A stretch of DNA of 36,693 nt from Actinomycetota bacterium (GTDB lineage: Bacteria > Actinomycetota > Thermoleophilia > Gaiellales > Gaiellaceae): assembly GCA_005884575.1 (NCBI GenBank), contig VAWW01000007.1:1-36693 (forward strand), in the 5' to 3' direction. Of this stretch, positions 25,312 to 34,848 are shown piece by piece. The notes beneath the pieces were generated by a model that was not told the origin of the DNA, did not search any database, and was given only the letters and a program-made list of their open reading frames with translations. The stretch's first letter is position 1. Every line of letters begins with the position of its first letter. Position numbers and translations under genes: made by a program.

Positions 25312-27153
25312 CTAGAAGCGGAAGCTCAGATCCACGGCGGCTCCGTCGAGCTTGCCGGTCGCATGGCCGCGGCCGCTCGCCGTGAGCGACACTCGCAGCC
25401 GTCCACTAGGTACCGCGGCGCCGGCGAGCCGTAGCGTCCCGGTCACGCCGCCCTCGTCGCTCGCGACGAGAACTCCAGATACATGTGCGTCGCGCACGAC
25501 GCGGATCGCGTCGAGCCGCACGCCTGTTGGCGTCATGACGTAATGGCCGCCTCGTAGACCGTTGGCGCCGTTCCACGTGCCGAGTGACTGCGACTGGTCG
25601 TCCAGATCGGCTGCAGTGGCGACGACGAGCGCGAGTGCCCGACGCACCGCAGGCGTCGCGCGGCTTTGGACGCGCGCGAGCTCCGCGGCAACGCGTGGCG
25701 CCCGGCCGGCGACCGGTGGGGACGCGCCCGTGCCTGCGCACACCCGCGCGTCCACTTTCAGCGTCGCGACGAACCGAAGGGCGGCGGCCACCGCGCAGGG
25801 GCTGCTCTCGGGCGTGTGGCCGACGTTCGGGATCTCGACAAAGCTCGCATGAGGGAACTGCGCAGCCGCCTCTCGACCCGAGGGCGCGGGCGTGTTGGTG
25901 TCGAGATCGCCGGAAAGCACGAGCACCGGGACGTCGGGCAACCGCGTGCCCGTGGGAAACGGCCTTGCGGCCGCGCGATCGTTCGGCCAGTGCAGGCACG
26001 AGTCGACCGCTTCGAGCTGCGTGGCTGTCCAGGCTCGAGCGGAGAAGGGCGCAAGCGCGCGGGAGCTGAGCGCGCCACGTGCATCCAGGTACGCGGCACT
26101 TCGGAGCGCCGGCGAATCGGCGAACGAGAAGAGACGTGGATACTCGTGACATTGCTGCGCGAACGTCTGGCCGAAGCTTTCGTCGATCGGCTGCACCGTC
26201 AGCTCGACGAGCCGGCGCAACGGCGCGAGATCGCCTGCCGCTGCACTGGCGGCGGCCGCCGGGAGGCGCCCGAAACCTGCGACGTTCCCCGACCCGTAGA
26301 GCACGCGCGCCAGTGCGGTCTCGTCGAGACGCACCGTCATGCTGCGACCGCCGGGCGCAGGGACGGTGAACGAGGACGGGTGAACGCGAAGTCGCGCGGC
26401 CACGCGCGCGAGGTCGCGCAGGACCGCCTCAGCGCGACAGGCGTGCGTGCGTGCACAGACCAGGTTGATCGAGCGGCGCGCCGCAACGAGTCGATCGAGT
26501 GCCCACGGGTCGAAGTCGATCGGATAAGCGCCGTTCAGGACGAGCGAGCGGACGTGCGCCGGATGCCGCGCGGCATAGACCGTCATCAGGTAGGTGCCGT
26601 AGGACGCGCCCCACAGGTCGAGCCGCTGCAGCCCGAGCGCGGCGCGCACGGCGTCGATGTCGTCGGCGGCCGCGGCGGTGCCGTAGAAGCCGATTCGTGG
26701 GCCGAGCTGTCGACCGCACGCGCCGATCCGCGACAGGAGCAGTTCGCGCGGCATCGCCGCGGGCACAACCCCGCGCAGCGCGGCACAGGTGAGCACGCCC
26801 GAACGGCCGGTCCCCCGCTGGTCGACGAACAGCAAGTCACGGCGCGCGCGCAGGGGCGCGAGCCCCTGGGCGTACTCGGCGCCGGCGGCGATGATCGGCC
26901 CGCTCGAGATGACGAGCGTCCCGAGCGACGGCCGCGACTTCGCCCTGCGTGGAACGAGTGCGAAGACGATGTTCGTCGTCCCTGCACTCGGGCTCGTGCG
27001 GTCGAGTGGAACACGGATGCTGCCGCAGCGTGCGCCCAGGGCACCGAGCGCACCGGCGCAGGCGGTCAACCGGGGGCCGCCGTCGGGCCGCGCAGGCGAG
27101 GCTCCGGGCACGACAAGTGCGACGACGAGAGACGCGAGCATCGCGTACTTCAT
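25312..27153 (-). CDS. Secreted alpha/beta hydrolase with TAP-like C-terminal domain
   Basis: A 613-residue exported hydrolase of the tripeptidyl-aminopeptidase-like group. Residues 1-21 are a Sec signal peptide (MKYAMLASLVVALVVPGASPA). The fold shows DQRGTGRSG (111-119), the nucleophile Ser184 in WGASYGTYL, an acid in SGDLDTNTP (Asp416 or Asp418) and His446 in NVGHTPESSPC, which lies in the TAP-like C-terminal domain. Paired cysteines (C32/C43, C123/C146, C234/C239) suggest disulfides outside the cell. An unusual extra C-terminal region (about 500-613) has beta-rich sequence with GTWNGANGLRGGHYVM and is not part of the standard hydrolase. ATG 27153 has AGGGAG about nine bases upstream. The substrate may be peptides; esters are possible. 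Confidence 0.88.
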   Translation of the reverse strand: MKYAMLASLVVALVVPGASPARPDGGPRLTACAGALGALGARCGSIRVPLDRTSPSAGTTNIVFALVPRRAKSRPSLGTLVISSGPIIAAGAEYAQGLAPLRARRDLLFVDQRGTGRSGVLTCAALRGVVPAAMPRELLLSRIGACGRQLGPRIGFYGTAAAADDIDAVRAALGLQRLDLWGASYGTYLMTVYAARHPAHVRSLVLNGAYPIDFDPWALDRLVAARRSINLVCARTHACRAEAVLRDLARVAARLRVHPSSFTVPAPGGRSMTVRLDETALARVLYGSGNVAGFGRLPAAAASAAAGDLAPLRRLVELTVQPIDESFGQTFAQQCHEYPRLFSFADSPALRSAAYLDARGALSSRALAPFSARAWTATQLEAVDSCLHWPNDRAAARPFPTGTRLPDVPVLVLSGDLDTNTPAPSGREAAAQFPHASFVEIPNVGHTPESSPCAVAAALRFVATLKVDARVCAGTGASPPVAGRAPRVAAELARVQSRATPAVRRALALVVATAADLDDQSQSLGTWNGANGLRGGHYVMTPTGVRLDAIRVVRDAHVSGVLVASDEGGVTGTLRLAGAAVPSGRLRVSLTASGRGHATGKLDGAAVDLSFRF

Positions 27154-27181
27154 GTCCAGACTCCCTTCATCTCTCGACGGC

Positions 27182-27213
27182 CACGGCACCCCTCCGGCGG
27201 GAGGGGTGCCGTG
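27182..27213 (-). terminator. Perfect 14-bp hairpin after the ABC permease gene
   Basis: CACGGCACCCCTCC, loop GGCG, GGAGGGGTGCCGTG. It is seven bases beyond the permease stop (27221) and upstream of the hydrolase start (27153), both on the minus strand. It should end the kinase-to-permease transcript and separate the hydrolase gene. Confidence 0.8.
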
Positions 27214-27220
27214 TCGGCGG

Positions 27221-29788
27221 TCATTCGTACTGCAGCGCCTCGAGCACGTTCAGCCGTGAGGCCCGGCGCGCCGGAAGCACAGCCGCGAGCATGCCGGCGA
27301 GGATCGTTCCGATCACGAAGACCGCGATGGTGCGCCACGGAATCGCGAGCACGATGCCCTCGTCGGAGAGCGCCTGTGTCGTGAGCACCGCGAGGAAGAC
27401 ACCGACCGCGATCCCCAGCGCACCTCCGATCAGCGCCGTGACGATGCTTTCGTGCCGGATCATCCGCCGCACGTCGCGACGGGTCATCCCGACCGCTCTC
27501 AACATCCCGATCTCGCGTGTCCGCTCGAACACGGACAGCACGAGTGTGTTGACGACGCCGAACAGGCTGATGATGACCGAGAGGCCGAGCAGCCCGTAGA
27601 GGACGTTCAGGGTGAGGTTGATGTCGTTCTCCTGGTTCTTCTTGAACTGGCTCGCCGTCTGGATCTTCGCGTCCGGGAAGGCGCCCAGCGACGCGTCCAG
27701 CCGGGCGGTGTTCGCGTCGGTGACACCACCACGGATGTTGATGAGGGTCATGAAGTTCCGCGGCTTCGGGTAGTTGGCATCAAACGTCGCCGTCGACATC
27801 GTCACGGTGCCGAACGGCGAGCCGCCCTTCGGCGGATCAAAGATCCCCTTCAGGCGCAGATGCAGCACCTTCGCCGTGGGAGTCTCGACCGCGATCGGCG
27901 ACCCGATCAGGAGATGGTGGTCCTTCGCGTAGTCCTTGTCGACGAACGCCCCATCCCTTCCGAGCTGCGACGGGACACTGACGCTGCCCTTCGACCAGTC
28001 GATGCGGACGGTCTTCGCGAGGTTGGGCGGGACTGCCGTCACCTGTGTGTTCTTGCCGAAGACGCGAGCATCTCCACCCCGGATTCCGGAGACGGCCGTC
28101 ACGCCCGCCGCCTTGGCCACCGCGGCGTCCGTATGGCTCGTGAACGGATCGAACCCGTTCTCGGCCGTCACCGCGTAGTCGGCGACGAACAGCTTGTTGA
28201 CGGCGTCACCGAAGGACGAACGAAGACCCGCGCCGAGGATCGCCACGAACGTGATCAGCGCGAGGCCGATCATCAGCGCCGACGCGGTTGCCGCCGTCCG
28301 GCTGGGGTTTCGCATCGCGTTCTCGCGGGCGAGCGTTCCCGCGGTGCCGCCGAAGTGTGCGCCGGGCCAGCCGAGCACACTCGCCAGCGGGCGGACGGCG
28401 CGCTTCGCATTCAACGACACGCCCACGAACAGGATCAGCGTCCCGAAGCCGAGGGCCACAAGGCGGGTCGCGATCGTCAGACCGCTTCCGAAGATCCCGT
28501 AGACGAGGAGCAGAATCCCGACCGCCAGCGTCAGGATCGAGACGATCGGTCCGAAGCGGGACAGGCGGGACACAGGCAGAGTCGCACCCTCGCGAACGGC
28601 TGCGATCGGCGGCACACGAGTTGCCTTGATCGCGGGGCGAAGGCTTGCGACCAGAGTCACGCCGACCCCCACCACGATGCTGACGATGATCGTCCGCGCG
28701 GCGAACACGGTGTCACCCTTCGGGAACTGGACCCCGACCGCGCTGAACAGCGCGTTCAGGCCCTTCGCGATCCCGAGCCCGAGGAAGAGCCCGAGCAGCG
28801 AGGCGACGAGCCCGACGACGAGCGCCTCGAGCATGACGCTGCGCAGGACCTGCCGTCGTGAGCTGCCGATCGTCCGTAGGGTGGCGAACTCCCGCACGCG
28901 TTGCGCGATCGTGATCGAGAGCGTGTTGGCGATGACGAACGCTCCCACGAAGAGCGCGAGGATGCCGAAGCCGAGCAGGACCTTCTGGAAGATGCCGATC
29001 GCGCTCTTGACGTCGTCGACGCTCTCCTTGGTCTGGGCCTCGGCGGTCTTGACCTTCGCGGTCGGCGGCAGAAGCGGCCGGATCTCGCTGACGAGCTTCT
29101 CGGGTGTCACGCCGTTCTTTGCCGCAACCTGGATCCCGTCGAACTTGCCAACCTTGTTGAACAGGTGCTGAGCGGTCGGGAGGTCGAAGACGGCGATCGT
29201 CGAGGCGCCGACCGACGAAGAGGAGCCGAACGTCGCAACGCCGGTGATGCGGAAACGACGGACGCCCTCGTCGGCCGCGAGGCCGATCGTGTCGCCGACG
29301 GCATAGTGCTTCGTGTCGGCCGTCCTCTTGTCGATGGCGATCTGTCGGCTGCCGACCGGCCACTGACCCGAGGAGAGCTTCAACGGAGTGAATCGGAGGT
29401 CGTTGCGCCGGTCGACGCTGACGGCGATGGGCGAGCCGTCCGCGGTGGAGATGACCTTGCCGTCGCGCCCGATCAGCTTCGCCTGGTCCGCGATCGTGCC
29501 GGCGGCGGCCGCAACGTCGGGAAGCTGCTTGACCTTCGCGAGCACGGCCGCGGGAAACGCCGGCGCCCCCGCCGTATCGCTGTTGTTGTTCTTGTACGCG
29601 ACCTTGCCGCTGATCACGGCGTCCGAGTTCACGAACGAATCGTCGACGATGCTCGTGTAGGACTTCGTAATCGTGTCCGTCAGCACGTAGGTGCCGCTGA
29701 TCATCGAGACGCCGAGGACGATCGCGAGAGCAGTCAGGAGGGTGCGGAGTTTGCGGCCGAGCAGGCCTTTGAGGGCTACGCCGATCAT
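27221..29788 (-). CDS. MacB/FtsX-type ABC transporter permease
   Basis: An 855-residue permease with two FtsX domains. The start [26 protein letters not shown] is the usual first helix, followed by a MacB-type periplasmic domain (about 40-240). FtsX domain 1 lies at about 255-400, with LSITIAQRVREFATLRTIGSSRRQV. There is then a two-helix linker, a fresh N-terminal helix (RENAMRNPSRTAATASALMIG), a second periplasmic domain, and FtsX domain 2 near the end with VLSVFERTREIGMLRAVGMTRRDV and PARRASRLNVLEALQYE. Such proteins do not pump through a channel but transmit force to the periplasm, for export of peptides, lipids or envelope signals. ATG 29788 overlaps the ATPase stop by four bases (ATGA). 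Confidence 0.93.
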   Translation of the reverse strand: MIGVALKGLLGRKLRTLLTALAIVLGVSMISGTYVLTDTITKSYTSIVDDSFVNSDAVISGKVAYKNNNSDTAGAPAFPAAVLAKVKQLPDVAAAAGTIADQAKLIGRDGKVISTADGSPIAVSVDRRNDLRFTPLKLSSGQWPVGSRQIAIDKRTADTKHYAVGDTIGLAADEGVRRFRITGVATFGSSSSVGASTIAVFDLPTAQHLFNKVGKFDGIQVAAKNGVTPEKLVSEIRPLLPPTAKVKTAEAQTKESVDDVKSAIGIFQKVLLGFGILALFVGAFVIANTLSITIAQRVREFATLRTIGSSRRQVLRSVMLEALVVGLVASLLGLFLGLGIAKGLNALFSAVGVQFPKGDTVFAARTIIVSIVVGVGVTLVASLRPAIKATRVPPIAAVREGATLPVSRLSRFGPIVSILTLAVGILLLVYGIFGSGLTIATRLVALGFGTLILFVGVSLNAKRAVRPLASVLGWPGAHFGGTAGTLARENAMRNPSRTAATASALMIGLALITFVAILGAGLRSSFGDAVNKLFVADYAVTAENGFDPFTSHTDAAVAKAAGVTAVSGIRGGDARVFGKNTQVTAVPPNLAKTVRIDWSKGSVSVPSQLGRDGAFVDKDYAKDHHLLIGSPIAVETPTAKVLHLRLKGIFDPPKGGSPFGTVTMSTATFDANYPKPRNFMTLINIRGGVTDANTARLDASLGAFPDAKIQTASQFKKNQENDINLTLNVLYGLLGLSVIISLFGVVNTLVLSVFERTREIGMLRAVGMTRRDVRRMIRHESIVTALIGGALGIAVGVFLAVLTTQALSDEGIVLAIPWRTIAVFVIGTILAGMLAAVLPARRASRLNVLEALQYE

Positions 29789-30558
29789 TGCGCCAGCTCC
29801 TCCATCACCGAGATCACTTCGTGGGCATCGGAGCGGCCGAGGTCTCTGACGATGAGACCGTCCGCCAGGAACAGGACACGATCGGCGATCGCTGCAGCAC
29901 GAGGATCGTGGGTCACCATCACGGTCGTCTGCTTGTAGGTGTCCACCGAGCTGCGCAGGAGCTCGAGGATCTCGCCGCTCGTCTTCGAGTCGAGGTTGCC
30001 GGTCGGCTCGTCGGCGAAGACGATCGTCGGCCGGCTGATCAGGGCGCGGCCGATCGCCACGCGCTGCTGCTGGCCTCCCGACAGCTCGGACGGGCGGTGA
30101 GTGCTCCGGCTCTCGAGGCCGATTCTCTTCATGAGCTCTGCGACCCACGCCTGGTCGGGCTTCTCGCCCGCGATCGAGAGCGGCAGGACGACGTTCTCCC
30201 GCGCGGTCAGCATCGGCAGCAGGTTGAAGAACTGGAAGATGAAGCCGATGTGCTCGCGACGGAGCTTCGTCAGGTTCGTGTCGTTCAGCTCCCCGATGCT
30301 CGTGCCGGCGATCGTGACCTCTCCCGAGGTCGGCTTGTCGAGTCCGGCGAGGATGTGCATCAGGGTGGACTTGCCGGAGCCGGACGGGCCCATGACCGCG
30401 GTGAGTCGACCCCTGGTGACGTCGAGAGAGACGCCGCCGAGAGCGTCGACCGCGGTCTCACCCTCGCCGTAGCGGCGGGTGAGGGCTTGCGCGGAGACGA
30501 CGGGCCCTGTCTGGGGAACCTCGACGACTCCCGGTACGGGAAGTGCGACGGCTTCCAT
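29785..30558 (-). CDS. MacB/LolD-type ABC transporter ATPase
   Basis: A 257-residue ATPase for the FtsX-type permease that follows. Walker A GPSGSGKS is at 57-64, the Q-loop region is [18 protein letters not shown], the signature is [16 protein letters not shown], Walker [14 protein letters not shown] and the H-loop MVTHDPRAA. FxFQxFNLLP and PTGNLDS are typical of the LolD/MacB/FtsE group. ATG 30558 has GAAGGAG upstream; its start lies two bases after the SRPBCC gene stop, so the two are likely translated together. Confidence 0.95.
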   Translation of the reverse strand: MEAVALPVPGVVEVPQTGPVVSAQALTRRYGEGETAVDALGGVSLDVTRGRLTAVMGPSGSGKSTLMHILAGLDKPTSGEVTIAGTSIGELNDTNLTKLRREHIGFIFQFFNLLPMLTARENVVLPLSIAGEKPDQAWVAELMKRIGLESRSTHRPSELSGGQQQRVAIGRALISRPTIVFADEPTGNLDSKTSGEILELLRSSVDTYKQTTVMVTHDPRAAAIADRVLFLADGLIVRDLGRSDAHEVISVMEELAQ

Positions 30559-30560
30559 AA

Positions 30561-31067
30561 TCAGCTCCTTCTCTGTGCGGTTGGATCGGCGGTGACGCGC
30601 TCGGCCTCGGCCTTCAGGTGCCGAAGGCCGTTCTCGAGCGCGCTGTCGAGCGTCTTGCGGAGCTGGCCGCTGAACAGACGGGCGACGAGCCCGTCGTACG
30701 ACTCCTCCGTCGTCACGAACGTCTTTCCGTCTCGAGCCTCGAGCGCGTAGACGTGCATCGCGTCGATGCCGAACGCCTTCCCCGTCCAGGAGATCAGCCG
30801 AGGAGGCCGGAGCTGCCGGATCGTGGACGTGATCGTCCCGGGGCCCGCCTTCCAGCGAAACTCGGATCCTTCGGCGAGGCGACCGCGCATCGACGTCGAC
30901 TTCACGTCGGGATTCCAGCTCGACCAGTGCTCGATCGCGGTCAGCACCTCCCAGACGACGTCCGGGGCGGCGGCGATTTCCGTCTCGCACATTCCGACGA
31001 CCGGTGCCTGCCGATTGACCGCATCCGTGGCCGGTTCGGAATCGTCCTGGATGACGCGGGTCTTCAT
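30561..31067 (-). CDS. SRPBCC (START-like/polyketide cyclase-like) protein
   Basis: A 168-residue protein with the SRPBCC hydrophobic-cavity fold: CETEIAAAPDVVWEVLTAIEHWSSWNPDVKS at about 27-57, then EGSEFRWKAGPGTITSTI, PRLISWTGKAFGIDAMHVYAL, and the C-terminal helix LFSGQLRKTLDSALENGLRHLKAEAE. The family binds lipids or other hydrophobic ligands; no catalytic set is visible. The first 25 residues are polar. It sits between the regulator gene (91-base gap upstream) and the ABC ATPase (two-base gap downstream), so it could bind the compound handled or sensed by the transporter; this is inference. Confidence 0.85.
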   Translation of the reverse strand: MKTRVIQDDSEPATDAVNRQAPVVGMCETEIAAAPDVVWEVLTAIEHWSSWNPDVKSTSMRGRLAEGSEFRWKAGPGTITSTIRQLRPPRLISWTGKAFGIDAMHVYALEARDGKTFVTTEESYDGLVARLFSGQLRKTLDSALENGLRHLKAEAERVTADPTAQRRS

Positions 31068-31158
31068 CGCTGCTCCACCGTCCCAGGTGGCAGGAGTCCG
31101 CATAAGGCGGGAAACTGGCGATTTGGAGGCCGGTTTTCTGGCGGGTTCTCGCCGGCGT

Positions 31159-31803
31159 TCAGTTACGCAGGAAGAGCAGCACCGCGAGCACCCGCCGCGA
31201 TTCGGTTCCGGTCGCGGGCAGCTGAAGCTTCGTGAAGATGCTCGAGACGTACTTTTCGACGGCTCGGAGAGTGAGCACGAGCTTGTCCGCAATCCCCTGG
31301 TTCGAGTTCCCCTGCGCCATCAGATCGAGCACCTCGCGCTCGCGCCGAGTCAGGCGCTCGAGCGGGTCGTCCGTTCGCCGCCGGGAGAGGAGCGTCGAGA
31401 CGATGATCGGATCGATGGCCGAGCCGCCGGCGGCGACCCGCCGTACCGCGGCGAGAAACTCCTTGACGTCGCTGATGCGGTCCTTCAGCAGGTAGCCGAC
31501 ACCTTCCGCAGAGTCCGCGAGGAGCTTCATCGCCAGCCCAAGCTCGACGTACTGCGACAGTACGAGGACACCCGTCGAGGGGAAGCGGGCGCGGATCTCG
31601 AGCGCCGCGCGCAAGCCCTCGTCGCTGTGCGTCGGCGGCAGGCGGATGTCGACGACGACGACATCCACCGGTTCGCTTCCGAGCTCGGCGAGCAGTTGCT
31701 CGGCATCGCCGCATTGAGCAACGACGTCCATTCCGGACTCGGCGAGAAGCCGTGCTACTCCCTCCCGGAGCAGGACGCTGTCTTCGGCGATCGCTACACG
31801 CAC
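31159..31803 (-). CDS. NarL/LuxR-type response regulator
   Basis: A 214-residue regulator paired with the kinase gene that overlaps it. The receiver has an E7/D8 acidic pair in IAEDSV, phosphoacceptor D52 in VVVDIRLPP, and a conserved Lys in GYLLKDRISDV. The helix-turn-helix has LTRREREVLDLMAQGNSNQGIA and LRAVEKYVSSIFTKLQL. The GTG start (31803) lies inside the last codons of the kinase gene, a 10-base overlap, so the two are coupled. RLPPTHSDEGLRAA is the extended receiver loop common in actinobacterial regulators of this subgroup. Probable target: the downstream SRPBCC-ABC genes. Confidence 0.94.
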   Translation of the reverse strand: MRVAIAEDSVLLREGVARLLAESGMDVVAQCGDAEQLLAELGSEPVDVVVVDIRLPPTHSDEGLRAALEIRARFPSTGVLVLSQYVELGLAMKLLADSAEGVGYLLKDRISDVKEFLAAVRRVAAGGSAIDPIIVSTLLSRRRTDDPLERLTRREREVLDLMAQGNSNQGIADKLVLTLRAVEKYVSSIFTKLQLPATGTESRRVLAVLLFLRN

Positions 31804-33572
31804 GGAATCTCCGCCTTGACCCGCGTCCCACCGCCGTGAGGCGTCCAGACGCGTAGCCTTCCTCCGAGCGCCTCCACGCGATCGGCGAGACCGCGGAGAC
31901 CCGAGCCGCGTTCCGTGTCGGCGCCGCCGATTCCATCATCGACGATCTCCACGACGACGTGCCCGTTGGCGCGCGCGACGTCAATGGTCGCGCTCGTCGC
32001 ATGGGCGTGCTTGGCGATATTCACGAGGCTCTCCGAAACCACGTAATACGCGGCGACTTCGAGCCGCTCCTGGAGGCGGCCGTCGAGCTTCACGGTCAGG
32101 CGAACGGGGACCGAAGCCCGAGCGGCGACCGATTCGAGGGCGACCTGGAGACCGTGTCCCGTCAGGACGGCCGGGTGGAGCCCGTGTGCGACGTCGCGGA
32201 GCTCTTCCAGCGAGATGGCGATCTCCCGCTTGGCCCGATCGAGACTCGTCGTGGCTTCCGAGTCTCCGGCCAGACGCTCCTCGAGCAGGCTCAGGTCCAG
32301 CGACAGCGCGATGAGCCGCTGCTGCGCACCGTCGTGAAGATCGCGTTCCAGTCGCTGACGTTCCTTCTGTCCTGCATCGATCAGACGCGCGCGCGAACCC
32401 CGCAGCTCGTCCAGCCGGGCTCGCAGCTCAGCCTGCAGACGGCCGTTCTCGACGGCGATTCCGGCAGCCGCCGTTGCTGCAGCGAGCAGCTCCGGCTCAT
32501 CCTGCAGCGACGTGTCGTGCAGCAGCGCGGCCACGGGCTCTCCGTTCCGGTCGATCAGCGTCGTCACGCGGCTGCGGCCCAGATCGGAGAGGTCGAGAGG
32601 CCGGCCGTCGACGTCTGCGTAGGTGTCGAACTCGGGCAACCAGTACGCGAGATCGAGTGACGGATCGCGGAGAGCGCGAGCAAGAGCGTCGCGGAGGTCG
32701 GACGGCGCCAGATCGGCGCGCAGCTCGACGACGAGGTCACCGAGGGCCGAGCGTGCGAGACGAGCCTGAAGGAGTCCTGTCAGAAAGACGATCGGCGCGA
32801 GCGCAAGCGTTACGAACGTCGCCCACCTGATCTGCGCGACCCACGGGCCGTCGAAGGCAGACGAGACGAAGAGGAACGCAAGCATGACGAGCGAGAACGC
32901 GAACGCATCGATGAGCAGGGCCAGCGAGCGGCGCAGCGGCCTGCCCGCTTGCCGTCTGCGGGAGGCGAGCACGCCGACGCCGGCCAGGCAGAAGACGCTC
33001 ACCAGCGTGAGCTGAACCTGTCGCACCGTCTCGGCCGTTGCGGGATTCGCGTGGCCCTCGAGCAGGTTGCGCGGCCCGAAGTCACCGAAATGCATTCGAA
33101 CCAACTCCAGTGCGATCGCCGTGACATACGACGCCGCGACCAGGCCCTGCACGGACCGTCCCCTCAGCCGTCCGTCCGGGAAGGCGAGGAAGACATGCAA
33201 GAAGAGCACCGGCGGCAGCAGGTCGAGCGCTTGTCCGAGTGTGTAGGGGACATCGCGCGTTGCCCACACGAGCGTCGACGCGAAGTTGATGAAGCCCGCG
33301 GCGATCATCAACGAGCCGAAACGGCTCGCAGGTCGATGCCGCCATGCAAGCAAACCACACAGGACGTACGAGAGGGTCAGGCAGGCGGTGAGGATGGCGA
33401 GCACCAGCGGCTCGCCCATCTCGACGCCGACACCCTCGCCGGCAACCGCAAGCGCGAACGAGACCCCGGCGCCCCCAACGCCGGCAATCGCGATCACCGA
33501 CGATCGCGTTGCCCTCGGCGGGGCGCGCGCCTCGCGCCGGTCCACACCGGCGGGAAGTGCAGAGCTGGCCAC
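31794..33572 (-). CDS. Multipass sensor histidine kinase (HisKA_3) with GAF-like region
   Basis: A 592-residue kinase. The N-terminal half has about eight membrane helices (about 27-47, 55-77, 85-105, 115-130, 143-160, 187-203, 218-238, 247-270), a pattern like 7TM-type sensor modules, with no large outer domain. A GAF-like segment (about 285-378) follows, with WLPEFDTYADVDGRPLDL and AVENGRLQAELRARLDEL. His413 is in ERQRLERDLHDGAQQRL. N-box SESLVNIAKHAHA and G-boxes VDDGIGG and GSGLRGLADRVEALGG make the ATP site. GTG 33572 is preceded by AAGGGAG. It starts the run kinase - regulator - SRPBCC - ABC ATPase - permease. Confidence 0.93.
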   Translation of the reverse strand: MASSALPAGVDRREARAPPRATRSSVIAIAGVGGAGVSFALAVAGEGVGVEMGEPLVLAILTACLTLSYVLCGLLAWRHRPASRFGSLMIAAGFINFASTLVWATRDVPYTLGQALDLLPPVLFLHVFLAFPDGRLRGRSVQGLVAASYVTAIALELVRMHFGDFGPRNLLEGHANPATAETVRQVQLTLVSVFCLAGVGVLASRRRQAGRPLRRSLALLIDAFAFSLVMLAFLFVSSAFDGPWVAQIRWATFVTLALAPIVFLTGLLQARLARSALGDLVVELRADLAPSDLRDALARALRDPSLDLAYWLPEFDTYADVDGRPLDLSDLGRSRVTTLIDRNGEPVAALLHDTSLQDEPELLAAATAAAGIAVENGRLQAELRARLDELRGSRARLIDAGQKERQRLERDLHDGAQQRLIALSLDLSLLEERLAGDSEATTSLDRAKREIAISLEELRDVAHGLHPAVLTGHGLQVALESVAARASVPVRLTVKLDGRLQERLEVAAYYVVSESLVNIAKHAHATSATIDVARANGHVVVEIVDDGIGGADTERGSGLRGLADRVEALGGRLRVWTPHGGGTRVKAEIPCV

Positions 33573-33740
33573 GCGTCTCCCTTCTCAGTCGCGGTTACGC
33601 GTGACGGAACCTCTCAGGGGGATGAAAGGAGGCGTCAGCGACGACCATACTCCTCTCGCATCTGAACTGGAACGTGAAAACCTGACCCGGGCCAATCCGC
33701 CGCCGACTGGAAAACGGCGACCCGAAGTTCACCTGGCACA

Positions 33741-33760
33741 TCACGTACGTGGTCACGTAC
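33741..33760. repeat. Direct repeat TCACGTAC x2, 12-base spacing
   Basis: TCACGTAC at 33741-33748 and 33753-33760, in the 206-base gap between the kinase start (33572) and the truncated TPR gene stop (33779), about 170 bases upstream of the kinase. The spacing is close to one helical turn. It may be a regulator site; this is inference from spacing only. Confidence 0.3.
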
Positions 33761-33778
33761 TCCGACTGACTGACTCGG

Positions 33779-34815
33779 TCAGCGGGCCGAGCCAGCTGCG
33801 AGGGCGAAATCGACGGCCTCGCGTGATGCCAAGGATTGCCCCACGGCGCGCAACCTTTCAAACTCCGCCGGACCCATCGTGTCGGTGAGCTTGGCCACCG
33901 TCCGCTCGTAGTGCGGTCGCTCGTCGGGCGGCCAGCTTGCGCCTTGGTCCTCGATCATCGCCTCGGCCGCCCCGACGATCGTTGCTGCGCGCTCACACTC
34001 GCCGCGCTCGGTGGCGACCGCTGCGAGACCGCTGAGCACATACGGGAAGAGCCACTCGTCCTCGCGCTGTTGGGCGATTTCCAGAGCCTCCCGGGCCAAC
34101 GCGTCGGCCCGCTCGAGGTTTCCGAGTTGACGCTCGACGACGCTGAGGTTGGCAGCTTCTGAAGCGACTCCCGCGTAGCTTCCAAGCTCTCGCGCGAGCG
34201 CCATTCGCTCGGTCATCAACCCGCGCGCTTCGAGAAGGTCGCCGGCCATCTGCGCGGCGACTCCGAGCACGTGGATGGCATTCGCGCGACCCAACGGATC
34301 GGCCGTGCCCTCTGTCACCACGAGAGCTTCTTGACAGAGCCTCCGCGCCTCGCCGACATTCGACCGGAGCGCGATTCGCGCCAAACCAGTCAAGGCCAAC
34401 GCCGTGACAGTCGGATCGCCAATCCGGCGACCAATCTCGAGGGCTCGACCGTGCAGCATGGACGCGTGGTCGTCGGCACCCTTCCAGAACGCGAGGAGAC
34501 CCGCTTCGACGCAGGCGCGTGCCCGATCACCGTCTTCGCCACCGGCTGAGCTGAGAACGCGATCGAACCATTCGCACCCCTCATCGATGCGCCGAGTCGC
34601 AGTCCAGAAAGCGGCGAGCGACCTCGCAAGGCGGATGCCCTCGTCGGTGCGCCCCTCGTCGAGAAACCACTGCATCGCCGCCAGCAGATCGTCGTACTGC
34701 TCCTCGAGTTGCGCGAACAGTGCCTTGCGGTCGAGACCCTTCAACCCCGGGCCGGCGAATTCCGCGAGATCGAGAAGCGATTCCGCCGCTCGCGCATCCA
34801 CAAGGCGATCATACG
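33779..34815 (-). pseudogene. C-terminal TPR part of a large LuxR/AfsR-type ATPase regulator, N-terminus lost
   Basis: From about 34815 to TGA 33779 the roughly 345 residues match the C-terminal end of the ATPase-TPR regulators of actinobacteria: LDRKALFAQLEEQYDDLLAAMQWFLDEG, then helical repeats (RRIDEGCEWFDRVLSS, ARACVEAGLLAFWKGADDHAS, LGLARI-type and LGNLERADALAREALEIAQQ). It ends with a tail AERLPAEFERLRAVGQSL-like. The family normally has several hundred more residues before it (NB-ARC/AAA ATPase, often with a DNA-binding domain). The frame stays open to 34987, but codons above 34815 antisense-read tRNA-like repeat D, not the family. The N-terminal part has therefore been cut off at the repeat. 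A stand-alone TPR protein is possible but unlikely. Confidence 0.75.
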
Positions 34816-34848
34816 CACCCTTCAGCGCGGAACTGTCACGCCGGAGGT

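Noticed and set aside
25295..25317. CTAGGA...TCCTAG inverted repeat between the regulator and hydrolase stops as a terminator
   Set aside because: Only six pairs around a seven-base loop, formed largely by the two stop codons; too weak to call.
18054..28861. Long + strand frames opposite the MFS, hydrolase and FtsX genes (for example 18054-19340, 25666-27384, 27452-28861)
   Set aside because: Antisense shadows caused by GC bias; Arg/Asp/His-rich with no motifs, while the opposite strand encodes clear families.
29789..30148. Longer permease start at 30148
   Set aside because: It would lie wholly inside the ATPase gene; ATG 29788 starts at the usual first helix and makes an ATGA overlap.
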